A stretch of DNA of 64,000 bases from Polyangium jinanense (GTDB lineage Bacteria > Myxococcota > Polyangia > Polyangiales > Polyangiaceae): contig NZ_JAGTJJ010000003.1 of NCBI RefSeq assembly GCF_028435365.1, positions 62,001-126,000 of the forward strand, given 5' to 3'. The notes under the pieces are model-generated. The model was not told the DNA's origin. It worked only from the letters and a program-made list of their open reading frames with translations, and made no database searches. Below, one piece after another: positions 53,840-61,665 of the stretch. Each line of letters starts with the position of its first letter. Within the stretch, counting starts at the first letter, position 1. A program made the translations under genes and the position numbers.

Positions 53840-55057
53840 ATGTCCCCGTGTCCGCCCCGCGCTCGTTTTGCCTTGTTGTTTGGCGCTCTCGCGCTCATCG
53901 CCGGCTGCGGCGACGTGTCGCAACCTGCGCCCGAGGGCGCCGTCGGAGAAGCGGAGCTCGACATCAGCGGCGGCTATGCGGATGACAAGGACACCGCGGT
54001 CGTCGGGATTTACGCGACGAACCTCGGCGGCATCTGCACCGGCTCGCTCCTCGCGCCGAACCTGGTGCTCACGGCGCGCCACTGTGTGTCGCAGATCAAC
54101 AACAACGAAGGCACCGTCGAGTGCGGCGTCACCAAGTTCGCTCCCCCCGCCGCGCCGAGCAGCTACCTCGTCACGACCGGCCCCGAGCTCTCCCAGGATC
54201 CCTCCGCTTACCGGGCCACGAAGGAGGTCGTGCTCCTTCCCGCAGGCGACGACTTCTGCGGTCAGGACCAGGCGATCCTGATCCTCGCGGAGAACATCCC
54301 CGAGGCGGAAGCGAAGCCGCTCGTGCCCCGCGTCGACGAGCCGCTCGTCAACGGCGAAAAATACTCCGCGATCGGGTTCGGCGCGACGGACGGCGCGGGC
54401 AACGGCGCGGGCGCGCGTCGCCGCCGCGACGACCTCACCGTCACCTGCGTCGCCGACGAGTGCCCCGATTTCCAGGTCAAAACGACCGAGTGGATGGGCA
54501 ACGCCGGCGTCTGCCAGGGTGACTCCGGCGGACCCGCGATCGACGCGAAAAACCGCGTGATCGGCGTGACCTCGCGCGGCGGCTTCAACTGCTCGACCCC
54601 GATCTACGGCTACGTGAAGGCGTGGGATCAGTGGATCAAGGACACGGCGATCAAGGCCGCGGAGATGGGCGGTTATCCCGTCCCGGCGTGGGCGAACGGC
54701 GCCCCCACGAACCCCGACTACTCGTACACGCCCGGCGACGCCTGCAATGAGCCCTCCGACTGCGCCTCGGGCCGCTGCGTGAACGACGGCAACGAGCAGT
54801 ACTGCACGCGCCTCTGCAACGAGCAGGCGCCGTGCCCCGAGGGCTGGTACTGCGACAGCGACAGCAACGGCCAGGGCGTCTGCTTCAAGAAAGAAGGCTC
54901 GGCGTCGGGCGGCTGGGGCGAGGAGGAGGAGGGCCCGCAGCTCTCGAACGAGAGCTCCTGCAGCGTGAACGCCGATCCGACGAAGCCCGTGCCCTGGCGC
55001 GGCGGCATCTTCGCGCTCGCGCTCGTCGCGCTCGGTCTGCGGCGCCGCACGCGGTGA
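53840..55057 (+). CDS. Secreted trypsin-like protease with MYXO-CTERM-like anchor
   Basis: 405 residues from ATG 53840, GGAGG seven bases upstream. The signal peptide ends LIAGCG, a lipobox. Triad: His in LTARHCVS, Asp in GQDQAILIL, Ser in CQGDSGGPA. After the protease comes a Cys-rich module (ACNEPSDCASGRCVNDG, YCTRLCNEQAPC, GWYCDSD), an acidic linker, then SSCSVN, a hydrophobic stretch (GGIFALALVALGL) and RRRTR, the layout of a MYXO-CTERM sorting tail. It should be displayed at the surface. Its stop overlaps the next gene in a GTGA. Confidence 0.92.
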   Translation: MSPCPPRARFALLFGALALIAGCGDVSQPAPEGAVGEAELDISGGYADDKDTAVVGIYATNLGGICTGSLLAPNLVLTARHCVSQINNNEGTVECGVTKFAPPAAPSSYLVTTGPELSQDPSAYRATKEVVLLPAGDDFCGQDQAILILAENIPEAEAKPLVPRVDEPLVNGEKYSAIGFGATDGAGNGAGARRRRDDLTVTCVADECPDFQVKTTEWMGNAGVCQGDSGGPAIDAKNRVIGVTSRGGFNCSTPIYGYVKAWDQWIKDTAIKAAEMGGYPVPAWANGAPTNPDYSYTPGDACNEPSDCASGRCVNDGNEQYCTRLCNEQAPCPEGWYCDSDSNGQGVCFKKEGSASGGWGEEEEGPQLSNESSCSVNADPTKPVPWRGGIFALALVALGLRRRTR

Positions 55058-55911
55058 AGCGCCGCTCGTTCCATCTCGCGCTCGTCGCGCTCGCCTTCTC
55101 CGCGTGCTCACGCGGCTCCGGCAAGGACAAACCTCTTCGCGTCGTGTCGCTCTCGCCGAGCACGACGGAGACGATGTTCGCGATCGGGGCCGGAGGCTTG
55201 CTCGTCGGGCGCTCGCGGTACTGCGACTACCCGAAAGAAGCCGAGGCACTGCCCGTCGTCGGTGGCTACGCCGATCCGAACGTCGAGGCGATCGTCGCGC
55301 TCGCGCCCACGCTCGTCGTCGGCGCGCGTGGCCCCGCCGGGCCCGTGCTCGAAGAGGGGCTGCGCGCGCACGGCATCGACACGTTTTTCCCCGAGACCGA
55401 GTCGCTCGACGGCATCACGCGCATGATCGAAGAGCTCGGCCGCCGCGTGGGCCACGAGGCCGAGGCGAAACGTGTCGCGCAAGGCATCGAGGACAAACGC
55501 AAGGCGCTCGCCGCGCTCGTCGCCGGAAGGCCCAAGAAACGCGTGCTCTTCGTGTTCGACGCGTCGCCCATCGTCGTCGCCGGCCCCGGCAGTTTTCCCG
55601 ACGAGCTCGTGCGCCTCGCGGGCGGCGAAAACGTCATCACCCGCGGCGGCGCCTACCCGACGATCGGACTCGAGCATCTGCTCGCGCTCGATCCGGATGT
55701 CCTGCTCGACGGCGCCTCCGACATGCGCTCCACCAAGACGCTGCGCGAACGCGTCGAGAACGCCCCCGGCTGGCGCGAGCTCCGCGCCGTCCAGAAAGGC
55801 CAGATCCGCGTCGTCGGCTCTGACGTCTTGCGCCCCGGCCCCCGCATCGGTGATGGACTCTTCGCCGTCGCCCGCGCCATCCACGGCGAGGACCTCGCGC
55901 CACCCCCATGA
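55054..55911 (+). CDS. BtuF-like (vitamin B12/siderophore) ABC substrate-binding lipoprotein
   Basis: 285 residues from GTG 55054. Signal ending LAFSAC. The two-lobed TroA-like fold starts with RVVSLSPSTTETMFAIGAG and continues VEAIVALAPTLVVG and GLEHLLALDPDVLLDG, typical of BtuF/FecB-type proteins. The ligand could be B12 or an iron-siderophore. No permease or ATPase is beside it and no B12 riboswitch is visible upstream. Overlaps both neighbours by 4 bp. Confidence 0.88.
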   Translation: MKRRSFHLALVALAFSACSRGSGKDKPLRVVSLSPSTTETMFAIGAGGLLVGRSRYCDYPKEAEALPVVGGYADPNVEAIVALAPTLVVGARGPAGPVLEEGLRAHGIDTFFPETESLDGITRMIEELGRRVGHEAEAKRVAQGIEDKRKALAALVAGRPKKRVLFVFDASPIVVAGPGSFPDELVRLAGGENVITRGGAYPTIGLEHLLALDPDVLLDGASDMRSTKTLRERVENAPGWRELRAVQKGQIRVVGSDVLRPGPRIGDGLFAVARAIHGEDLAPPP

Positions 55912-56669
55912 CCCGTTCGCCCGCCCGCGTCCGCGCCGATGCCCTCCTCGTCACCCTCGGCCTCGCCGAGAGCCGCGCCCAAGCGCAGGCCCTCATCATG
56001 GCCGGCAAGGTGACTTGTAGCGATGCGCGCGTGGACAAACCCGGCTCGCTCCTCGCGCCGGACGCACCTCTCCGCGTCGCCTCCCCGCCGCGCTTCGTCT
56101 CCCGCGGCGGCGACAAGCTCGACCACGCGCTCACGTTCTTCGTCGACAAGGGCCTCGACGTCGCCGGCCGCCGTTGCCTCGACGTCGGCGCCTCCACGGG
56201 CGGCTTCACCGATTGCCTGCTCCAGCGCGGCGCCGCGCTCGTCGTGGCCGTCGACGTCGGCTACGGACAGCTCGCCGAGAAGCTCCGTGCCGATCCACGC
56301 GTCGACGTCCGCGAGCGCGTGAACGCGCGCGAGCTCAGTCGCAGCGACTTGCCCGCGGGCGTCGACCTCGTCGTCGTCGACGCCTCGTTCATCGGCATCG
56401 GCAAGCTCATCGGCGCGATCGCGGCTTTGCTCGAGCCGGGCGCGGATCTCGTCGCCCTCGTAAAGCCGCAGTTCGAGGCGGGTCGGGAGGCTGTCTCGCG
56501 CGGACGGGGCGTCATCCGGGATGAAGAGACGCGGCAGGCCGCGATCGCCGCGGCGCGTCGGGCTGTCGAGGAGGGCGGGTTCGAGGTCGTTGCCGAGGTC
56601 GACAGTGCGGTTGCCGGCCCAAAAGGCAACGTGGAGCGGTTCGTCTGGGCGCGCCGTCGCGCCGGCTGA
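55908..56669 (+). CDS. tlyA: TlyA-family rRNA 2'-O-methyltransferase
   Basis: 253 residues. An N-terminal S4 RNA-binding domain (RADALLVTLGLAESRAQAQ) is followed by an FtsJ-like methyltransferase: FVSRGGDKLDHAL, motif I LDVGASTGGFTDCLL, and KPQFEAGRE. TlyA methylates rRNA in both subunits. Coupled to the BtuF-like gene by ATGA overlap, a link that is probably only transcriptional. Confidence 0.93.
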   Translation: MTRSPARVRADALLVTLGLAESRAQAQALIMAGKVTCSDARVDKPGSLLAPDAPLRVASPPRFVSRGGDKLDHALTFFVDKGLDVAGRRCLDVGASTGGFTDCLLQRGAALVVAVDVGYGQLAEKLRADPRVDVRERVNARELSRSDLPAGVDLVVVDASFIGIGKLIGAIAALLEPGADLVALVKPQFEAGREAVSRGRGVIRDEETRQAAIAAARRAVEEGGFEVVAEVDSAVAGPKGNVERFVWARRRAG

Positions 56670-56779
56670 TCCCGAGGCCGCGCGTGCTCGGGGCTGACGA
56701 CATGCGGCGATGATGGTACTCATCGGCGCGGCACGGGCATCGCGCGGTTTTCGCGGCCCTTGCCGGCGAGGAGAGGTCG

Positions 56780-57994
56780 ATGCTCGGACGACGGCGTTGG
56801 GTGATGGCGATCGTGGCCCTCGGCGTGAGCGCGCTGGGGCTGGCCGCGTGTTCCACCCAGAAAGACGCGCCGCAGAAGGATGCCGCGGGCAAGGATCCGA
56901 GCGTCCCCGCGGCGGCCGAGCCCTGGAAGGTCGGCGCGTACCTGAGCCTGTCGGGCGCCGAGACGCAGTTCGGCATCGAGACCAAGGAAGGCATCGAGCT
57001 CGCGGTCGACGAGGTGAACAAGAAGGGCGGCGTGAAGGGCCGGCCCGTGAAGGTCCTCTACGAGGACAACAAGTCGAACCCGCAGGAGACGAACAACAAG
57101 GTCCTGCAGCTCATCACGCGGGACAAGGTCGTCGCGCTGCTCGGCGAGGTCGCCTCCTCGCGCTCCACGATCGGCGGCATCGTCGCGAACAAGCACAAGA
57201 TCCCGATGATCACGTCCTCGGCGACGGCGCCCGAGGTCACGCAGATCGGGCCCTTCGTCTTCCGCGTCTGCTTCACGGACGACACGCAGGGCCAGATGGG
57301 CGCCGAGTTCGTGGTGAAGACCATGGGCAAGAAGCGCATCGGGATCCTCTACGCCTCCGACGACGTCTACTCGTCGGGCCTCGCCGCGCAGTTCCGCGAC
57401 GCGGCGAAGAAGCTCGGCGGCGAGATCGTCGTGGAGAAGAGCTTCATCAAGACCGAGACGAACTTCACCACGTACATCAACGAGATCCGCGACGCGAAGC
57501 CGGAGCTCGTCTACGCGCCGATCTACTACAACGCGATGGTCCCGATCGCGCGGCAGGCGAAGGCCGCGGGCATGCCGGGCAGCATGTTCGTCGGCGGCGA
57601 CGGCTGGGACGCCGAGACGTTGCTCCAGGACGCGGGCGAGGAGATGGAGGGCGCGTACTTCACGAACCACTACGCGCCCGACGTCCCCTGGCCGAACGCG
57701 CAGATCTTCCTCAAGGCCTACAAGGAGCGCTTCAAGCGTGATCCGTCGAGCCTCTCGTCGCTCGGCTACGACTCGGCGCTGCTCCTCTTCGACGCCATGG
57801 GCCGCGCCAAGGGCGACACGCCCGAGGCCATCCGCGACGCGATCGCCGAGACCAAGAACTTCCAGGGCGCGACGGGCACGATCACCATCGACCCGAACCG
57901 CAACGCGGACAAATCCATCGTGATCGTGCAGATCAAGAACAAGAAGTTCACCTACTTCGCGACGGTGAACGACAAGGCGGCTGCGAAGCCCTGA
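56780..57994 (+). CDS. livJ: Branched-chain amino acid-type ABC substrate-binding lipoprotein
   Basis: 404 residues. Signal ending LGLAAC; a short Lys/Asp linker; then the periplasmic-binding fold LivJ/LivK pattern (VGAYLSLSGAETQFG, VDEVNKKGGVKGRPVKVLYEDN, ALLGEVASS, YASDDVYSSG). Ligand class is branched-chain amino acids or related amides. It is followed after 21 bp by its LivH-like permease. Confidence 0.9.
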   Translation: MLGRRRWVMAIVALGVSALGLAACSTQKDAPQKDAAGKDPSVPAAAEPWKVGAYLSLSGAETQFGIETKEGIELAVDEVNKKGGVKGRPVKVLYEDNKSNPQETNNKVLQLITRDKVVALLGEVASSRSTIGGIVANKHKIPMITSSATAPEVTQIGPFVFRVCFTDDTQGQMGAEFVVKTMGKKRIGILYASDDVYSSGLAAQFRDAAKKLGGEIVVEKSFIKTETNFTTYINEIRDAKPELVYAPIYYNAMVPIARQAKAAGMPGSMFVGGDGWDAETLLQDAGEEMEGAYFTNHYAPDVPWPNAQIFLKAYKERFKRDPSSLSSLGYDSALLLFDAMGRAKGDTPEAIRDAIAETKNFQGATGTITIDPNRNADKSIVIVQIKNKKFTYFATVNDKAAAKP

Positions 57995-58015
57995 GGCGAG
58001 AGGTCGGGTGATTCC

Positions 58016-58903
58016 ATGGCCATGAAGATCCTCAACGCCCTGATCACGGGCCTCGCGCAGGGGTCGATGATCGCGCTCGTGGCCCTCGGCTACACGATGG
58101 TCTACGGCATCCTGAAGCTCATCAACTTCGCCCACAGCGAGGTCTTCATGATGGGCGCCTTCCTCGGCTTCTTCGGGATCACGGCGCTCGGCGGCAAGGA
58201 CTCTCCGCTCGTCGCCGGCGTCGGCGGGACGCTGCTCGCCATGGTGTTCGCAGGTCTGCTCGGCATGCTCGTCGAGCGCATCGCCTACGCCCCGCTCCGC
58301 ACGCGCGGCAAGGGCAAGGCGAACACCCGCATCACCCCGCTCGTCACGGCGCTCGGCATGAGCGTCCTGCTCCAGAACCTCGCCCAGCTCCTCTTCACCG
58401 CGCAGTACCGCGGCTACCCGCAGCTTTTGCCGATCGAGGACACGCGCAAGGTCATCTTCATCTCGGCCTTCTCCGTGATGGTCGCGCTCCAGTTCCTCGT
58501 GCACAAAACCTGGATGGGCAAGGCGATGCGCGCGCTCAGCGTGAACATCGAGGCCGCGCGCCTCATGGGCATCCGCACGAGCCGCGTCATTTCGATCACG
58601 TTCATCACGGGCTCGGTCCTCGCCGCGCTCGGCGCCGTTCTCTACTGCCTCGATCAGTCGCAGGTCTACCCCACGATGGGCGTCGTCATCGGCACGCGCG
58701 CCTTCGTCGCGGCCGTCATCGGCGGCATCGGCAACATCCCGGGCGCGATGCTCGGCGGCCTGCTCATCGGCATCATCGGCGAGATGACCAAGCTCACGGC
58801 GTACTCCGGCCTGCAGGATGTCCTGGTCTTCACGGCTCTCATCGCCGTCCTGCTCGTCAAGCCGACGGGGCTGCTCGGAAAAGCCTCGATCGAGAAGGTT
58901 TGA
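58016..58903 (+). CDS. livH: LivH-type branched-chain amino acid permease
   Basis: 295 residues with eight to nine helices. Start ITGLAQGSMIALVALGYTMVYG and the LivH signature (INFAHSEVFMMGAFLG, MRALSVNIEAARLMGI) are clear. It should pair with LivM and the ATPases LivG/LivF to import amino acids bound by the preceding lipoprotein. None of these three is present next to it: a lipoprotein gene follows. Confidence 0.92.
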   Translation: MAMKILNALITGLAQGSMIALVALGYTMVYGILKLINFAHSEVFMMGAFLGFFGITALGGKDSPLVAGVGGTLLAMVFAGLLGMLVERIAYAPLRTRGKGKANTRITPLVTALGMSVLLQNLAQLLFTAQYRGYPQLLPIEDTRKVIFISAFSVMVALQFLVHKTWMGKAMRALSVNIEAARLMGIRTSRVISITFITGSVLAALGAVLYCLDQSQVYPTMGVVIGTRAFVAAVIGGIGNIPGAMLGGLLIGIIGEMTKLTAYSGLQDVLVFTALIAVLLVKPTGLLGKASIEKV

Positions 58904-58954
58904 TGCGCGTCAGGCCCTGACCGACGGGCCGCTTGCGTACTATCCTTGGCCCTG

Positions 58955-59533
58955 ATGATGCGGCGCTTGATCCTCGCCTCCGTCTTCGTGCTCGGCGCCT
59001 GCGCGCCAGGCGCTCCGGCCAACTGGGTCCGCGGCGGCGCGATGCTCGACGTGCCCCGCGCACGCTGGGTCGTCGGCACCGCCGTCGTCGACGTCTTCCC
59101 CGACGGCCGCGTGACGCTCAACGAAACCGAGGAGCTCACCGTCGACCGCGGCGGGCGCGTCTACGATCCGAACAACGACCCCGTCGCGCTCCTCGAGCCC
59201 GGCGGCAAGCTCGTCGGCCCCGGCGACAAACTCCTCGGCAACGTCGGCATCCTGCACGCCTCGCAGGGCGACGAGCCGCACGCGTGGCTCAGCGTCATGC
59301 CCACGGGTGAGGTCGTCCGCTACGAGGACGACGGCGGACGCAGCTCGCTCGGCGTCTGGATCGGCTGCAACCAGACCTATCTGCAGCACCAGACGTGCAC
59401 GCTCGTCAGCCATCTGCTCACGCCGCGCATCGTCGCGCAGTCGCGCAACGCGAATACGCTCATGCCGAATGGCCTGGGATATGGCCCCGGCGGTTATATG
59501 CCCGGCATGGGCTTCGGTTTGCCCTACCGTTGA
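58955..59533 (+). CDS. Lipoprotein of unknown function
   Basis: 192 residues from ATG 58955 (TTG 58946 is possible). Signal ending VFVLGAC. The mature part alternates short strands (WVVGTAVVDVFPDGRVTLN, GGRVYDPNNDPVALLEPGGK) and ends in a Gly/Met/Pro-rich tail (GYGPGGYMPGMGFG). No family recognised. It lies 51 bp after livH, in the place where livM is usual. Confidence 0.75.
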   Translation: MMRRLILASVFVLGACAPGAPANWVRGGAMLDVPRARWVVGTAVVDVFPDGRVTLNETEELTVDRGGRVYDPNNDPVALLEPGGKLVGPGDKLLGNVGILHASQGDEPHAWLSVMPTGEVVRYEDDGGRSSLGVWIGCNQTYLQHQTCTLVSHLLTPRIVAQSRNANTLMPNGLGYGPGGYMPGMGFGLPYR

Positions 59534-59742
59534 TCGCCCAGTTTTCCCGCCTGGAACGTCATCGTTCCGCGCAATCATCCGCGCCCCTGGGCCATCGAAT
59601 CCGGCGCACGGGTGGAGTCCGGCAGACGTTGGGCTGACCCATCCTCCCAGGACGAACCTGCGACGCAGGCCTGGGAGGCGTGTGGGCATCGGGGGGGTTG
59701 TCGGCGCAGGCGGGCGACGCCTCCGGATCAATGGAGGTTCGG

Positions 59743-60777
59743 ATGAACGTTCGTAACATGGTCCTCGCCTCGACTCTGGTGCTGGTCGGCGTGGTCGCCG
59801 CGCAGGCCTGCGGCGGGAGCGACGAGGGCGGCGGTGGGACGGGCGGGACCGCGGGCGCGGGCGGTGGAACCGGCGGGACCGCGGGCGCAGGCGGTGGAAC
59901 CGGCGGAACCGGGGGCACGGGCGGGACCGGCGGGACCGGCGGTGCGGGCGGCGCGGGCGGGGCCGGCGGCATGGGCGGCGCGGGGGGCGCTGGCGGCGCG
60001 GGCAGCGGCGACGCGGGCGTGAAGATGATGCCGAGCCTGCGGTTCTCCCACCTCTCGCCGGACGCGTCGGCGGTCGACGTGTGCCTCTTGCCGGCGGGCG
60101 GCGCGAACGAGGGCGCCTTCGGTCCGATCTTCAAGCAGCGCTTCAACGACGCTGACGGCATCCGGTTCGGCGAGGTCTCCAAGTACGTCGACGTGCCCGA
60201 GGGCGACTACACGCTGCGCGTCGTCGCGCCTGGCGCGCTGAACTGCGACACCGCGCTCCCGGGCACGCAGGACGTCCCCGGGATCGAGGCACGCGGGGGC
60301 GAACTCGCCACGGTCGCGGCCGTCGGTCAGCTCGACGCGCCGGCGGGCGTGCACAAGTTCGGCGCGCTGCGCTTCCTGGACGACACGGAGCCGGCGTCGG
60401 GGAAGACGCGCGTGCGTTTCATCCACGCCTCGCCGGACACGGACGACCTCGACATCGGCACCGTCGACACGCAGGGCACGTTCGCGCCGCTCTTCACGGG
60501 CGTCGGGTATGGCTCGACGGGCCAGTCGAAGACGGGCAACTACGTGACAGGGGCGCCGTTCGACAAGGCCACGATCGCGACGCGCGTCGCGGGCCAGCAG
60601 GCGAACCTCTTCACGATCGCGGGCGTGATCATCGAGGCGGACCGCGTCGTCACGATCTTCGCGATCGGCAACCGCGCCGGCCAGCCCGAGCTGCTCCGGC
60701 TCCTGGTTTGTCAGGATGAATCACCCCACGCCCAGGGCGCGCCCGGCATGGCGACCTGCCACCTGCTGACGCCGTGA
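59743..60777 (+). CDS. Gly-rich-linker DUF4397 lipoprotein
   Basis: 344 residues from ATG 59743, with GGAGG upstream. A signal peptide ends near VVAAQAC, a loose lipobox. Residues about 27-88 are a Gly/Thr/Ala repeat of GGTGG and AGGAGG units. Two DUF4397-type beta repeats follow, starting RFSHLSPDASAVDVCLLP and RFIHASPDTDDLDIG. This kind of myxobacterial protein is exported; function unknown. Confidence 0.87.
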   Translation: MNVRNMVLASTLVLVGVVAAQACGGSDEGGGGTGGTAGAGGGTGGTAGAGGGTGGTGGTGGTGGTGGAGGAGGAGGMGGAGGAGGAGSGDAGVKMMPSLRFSHLSPDASAVDVCLLPAGGANEGAFGPIFKQRFNDADGIRFGEVSKYVDVPEGDYTLRVVAPGALNCDTALPGTQDVPGIEARGGELATVAAVGQLDAPAGVHKFGALRFLDDTEPASGKTRVRFIHASPDTDDLDIGTVDTQGTFAPLFTGVGYGSTGQSKTGNYVTGAPFDKATIATRVAGQQANLFTIAGVIIEADRVVTIFAIGNRAGQPELLRLLVCQDESPHAQGAPGMATCHLLTP

Positions 60778-60788
60778 GGCCGGCCTAG

Positions 60789-60814
60789 CCCCCTCTCCCG
60801 CGAGGGAGAGGGGG
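60789..60814. terminator. Terminator hairpin (second copy of the dispersed element)
   Basis: CCCCCTCTCCC-GCGA-GGGAGAGGGGG, an 11-bp perfect stem followed by TTGGGGGTGAGGG, the same element as at 47880 in opposite orientation. It lies between the convergent lipoprotein and sdhB genes; purine-rich repeats continue to 60870. Confidence 0.75.
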
Positions 60815-60874
60815 TTGGGGGTGAGGGAATCGTTCCGCGGGAGAGGGTGAGGGGAGAGGGGAGAGGGCGTCGCT

Positions 60875-61663
60875 CTACTTGAGCAGCCACCCGAACAGGA
60901 GCCGCTTCGTCGCATCTCGCGACACCTGCGCGATCGAATCGACGAGCGGAATCTCCTTCGGACAAACCTCCACGCAGTTCTGCGCCTTCCCGCAGTCCTG
61001 CACGCCGCCTTCGCCCATGACCGTCTCCAGCCGCGCGTTCTTGTGCAGCGCGCCCGACGGATGCATGTTGAACAGCCGCACGAGGTTCAGCGCGAACGGC
61101 CCGACGAACTGCGTCGAATCGTTGTACTGCGGGCACGCCTCGACGCAGCACCCGCACGTCATGCAGCGCGAAAGCGGATAACGCTCCTGCTGCGCCTCGG
61201 GGCTCTCGCGTGGACCCGGGCCGAGCTCGTGCGTCCCGTCGATGTCGATCCACGCTTTGACCTTCTTCATGTCCTGGAACATGCGCTCGCGGTCGACGAT
61301 CAGGTCACGCACGAGCGGGAACTTCGTCATCGGCTCGACCGTGATCGTCTCGCCGTTCGGCGCGATCTGGTCCACGAGCGCCGAGCACGCCTGACGCACG
61401 CGCCCGTTGATCACCATCGTGCAGGCGCCGCAGACCTCTTCGAGGCACGACGACTCCCACACGACCGGCGCGACGTCTTTCCCGTCGACCGTGCGCGGCT
61501 CCTTCTGCACCTGCTGCAGCGCGCTGATCACGTTCATCTGCGGCAGGTAGGGGACCTTGAACTCCTCCCACCGCTTCGTCTCCGGGAGATCGGGACCGTC
61601 CTGGCGCTTGACGCGCAGATGCACGAGACGCCCGGTGCCCTTCGTCGTGTCGCTGTTCGCCAT
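60875..61663 (-). CDS. sdhB: Succinate dehydrogenase/fumarate reductase iron-sulfur subunit
   Basis: 262 residues from ATG 61663, two bases after sdhA. The plant-type [2Fe-2S] ligands are in SSCLEEVCGACTM, and the [4Fe-4S]/[3Fe-4S] set in CMTCGCCVEACP and CGKAQNCVEVCPKEIP. It passes electrons from the flavoprotein to quinone through the membrane subunit. Sequence style fits the Bacillus/epsilon-type complex with one cytochrome b subunit. Confidence 0.96.
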   Translation of the reverse strand: MANSDTTKGTGRLVHLRVKRQDGPDLPETKRWEEFKVPYLPQMNVISALQQVQKEPRTVDGKDVAPVVWESSCLEEVCGACTMVINGRVRQACSALVDQIAPNGETITVEPMTKFPLVRDLIVDRERMFQDMKKVKAWIDIDGTHELGPGPRESPEAQQERYPLSRCMTCGCCVEACPQYNDSTQFVGPFALNLVRLFNMHPSGALHKNARLETVMGEGGVQDCGKAQNCVEVCPKEIPLVDSIAQVSRDATKRLLFGWLLK

Positions 61664-61665
61664 GG

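Noticed and set aside
53840..55911. Cobalamin riboswitch controlling the BtuF-like gene
   Set aside because: The gene begins inside the stop of the protease gene, leaving no leader, and no B12-box-like sequence was found.
56671..56692. CCCGAG...CTCGGG hairpin after tlyA as a terminator
   Set aside because: Only six pairs with a ten-base loop and no T-run; too weak to call.
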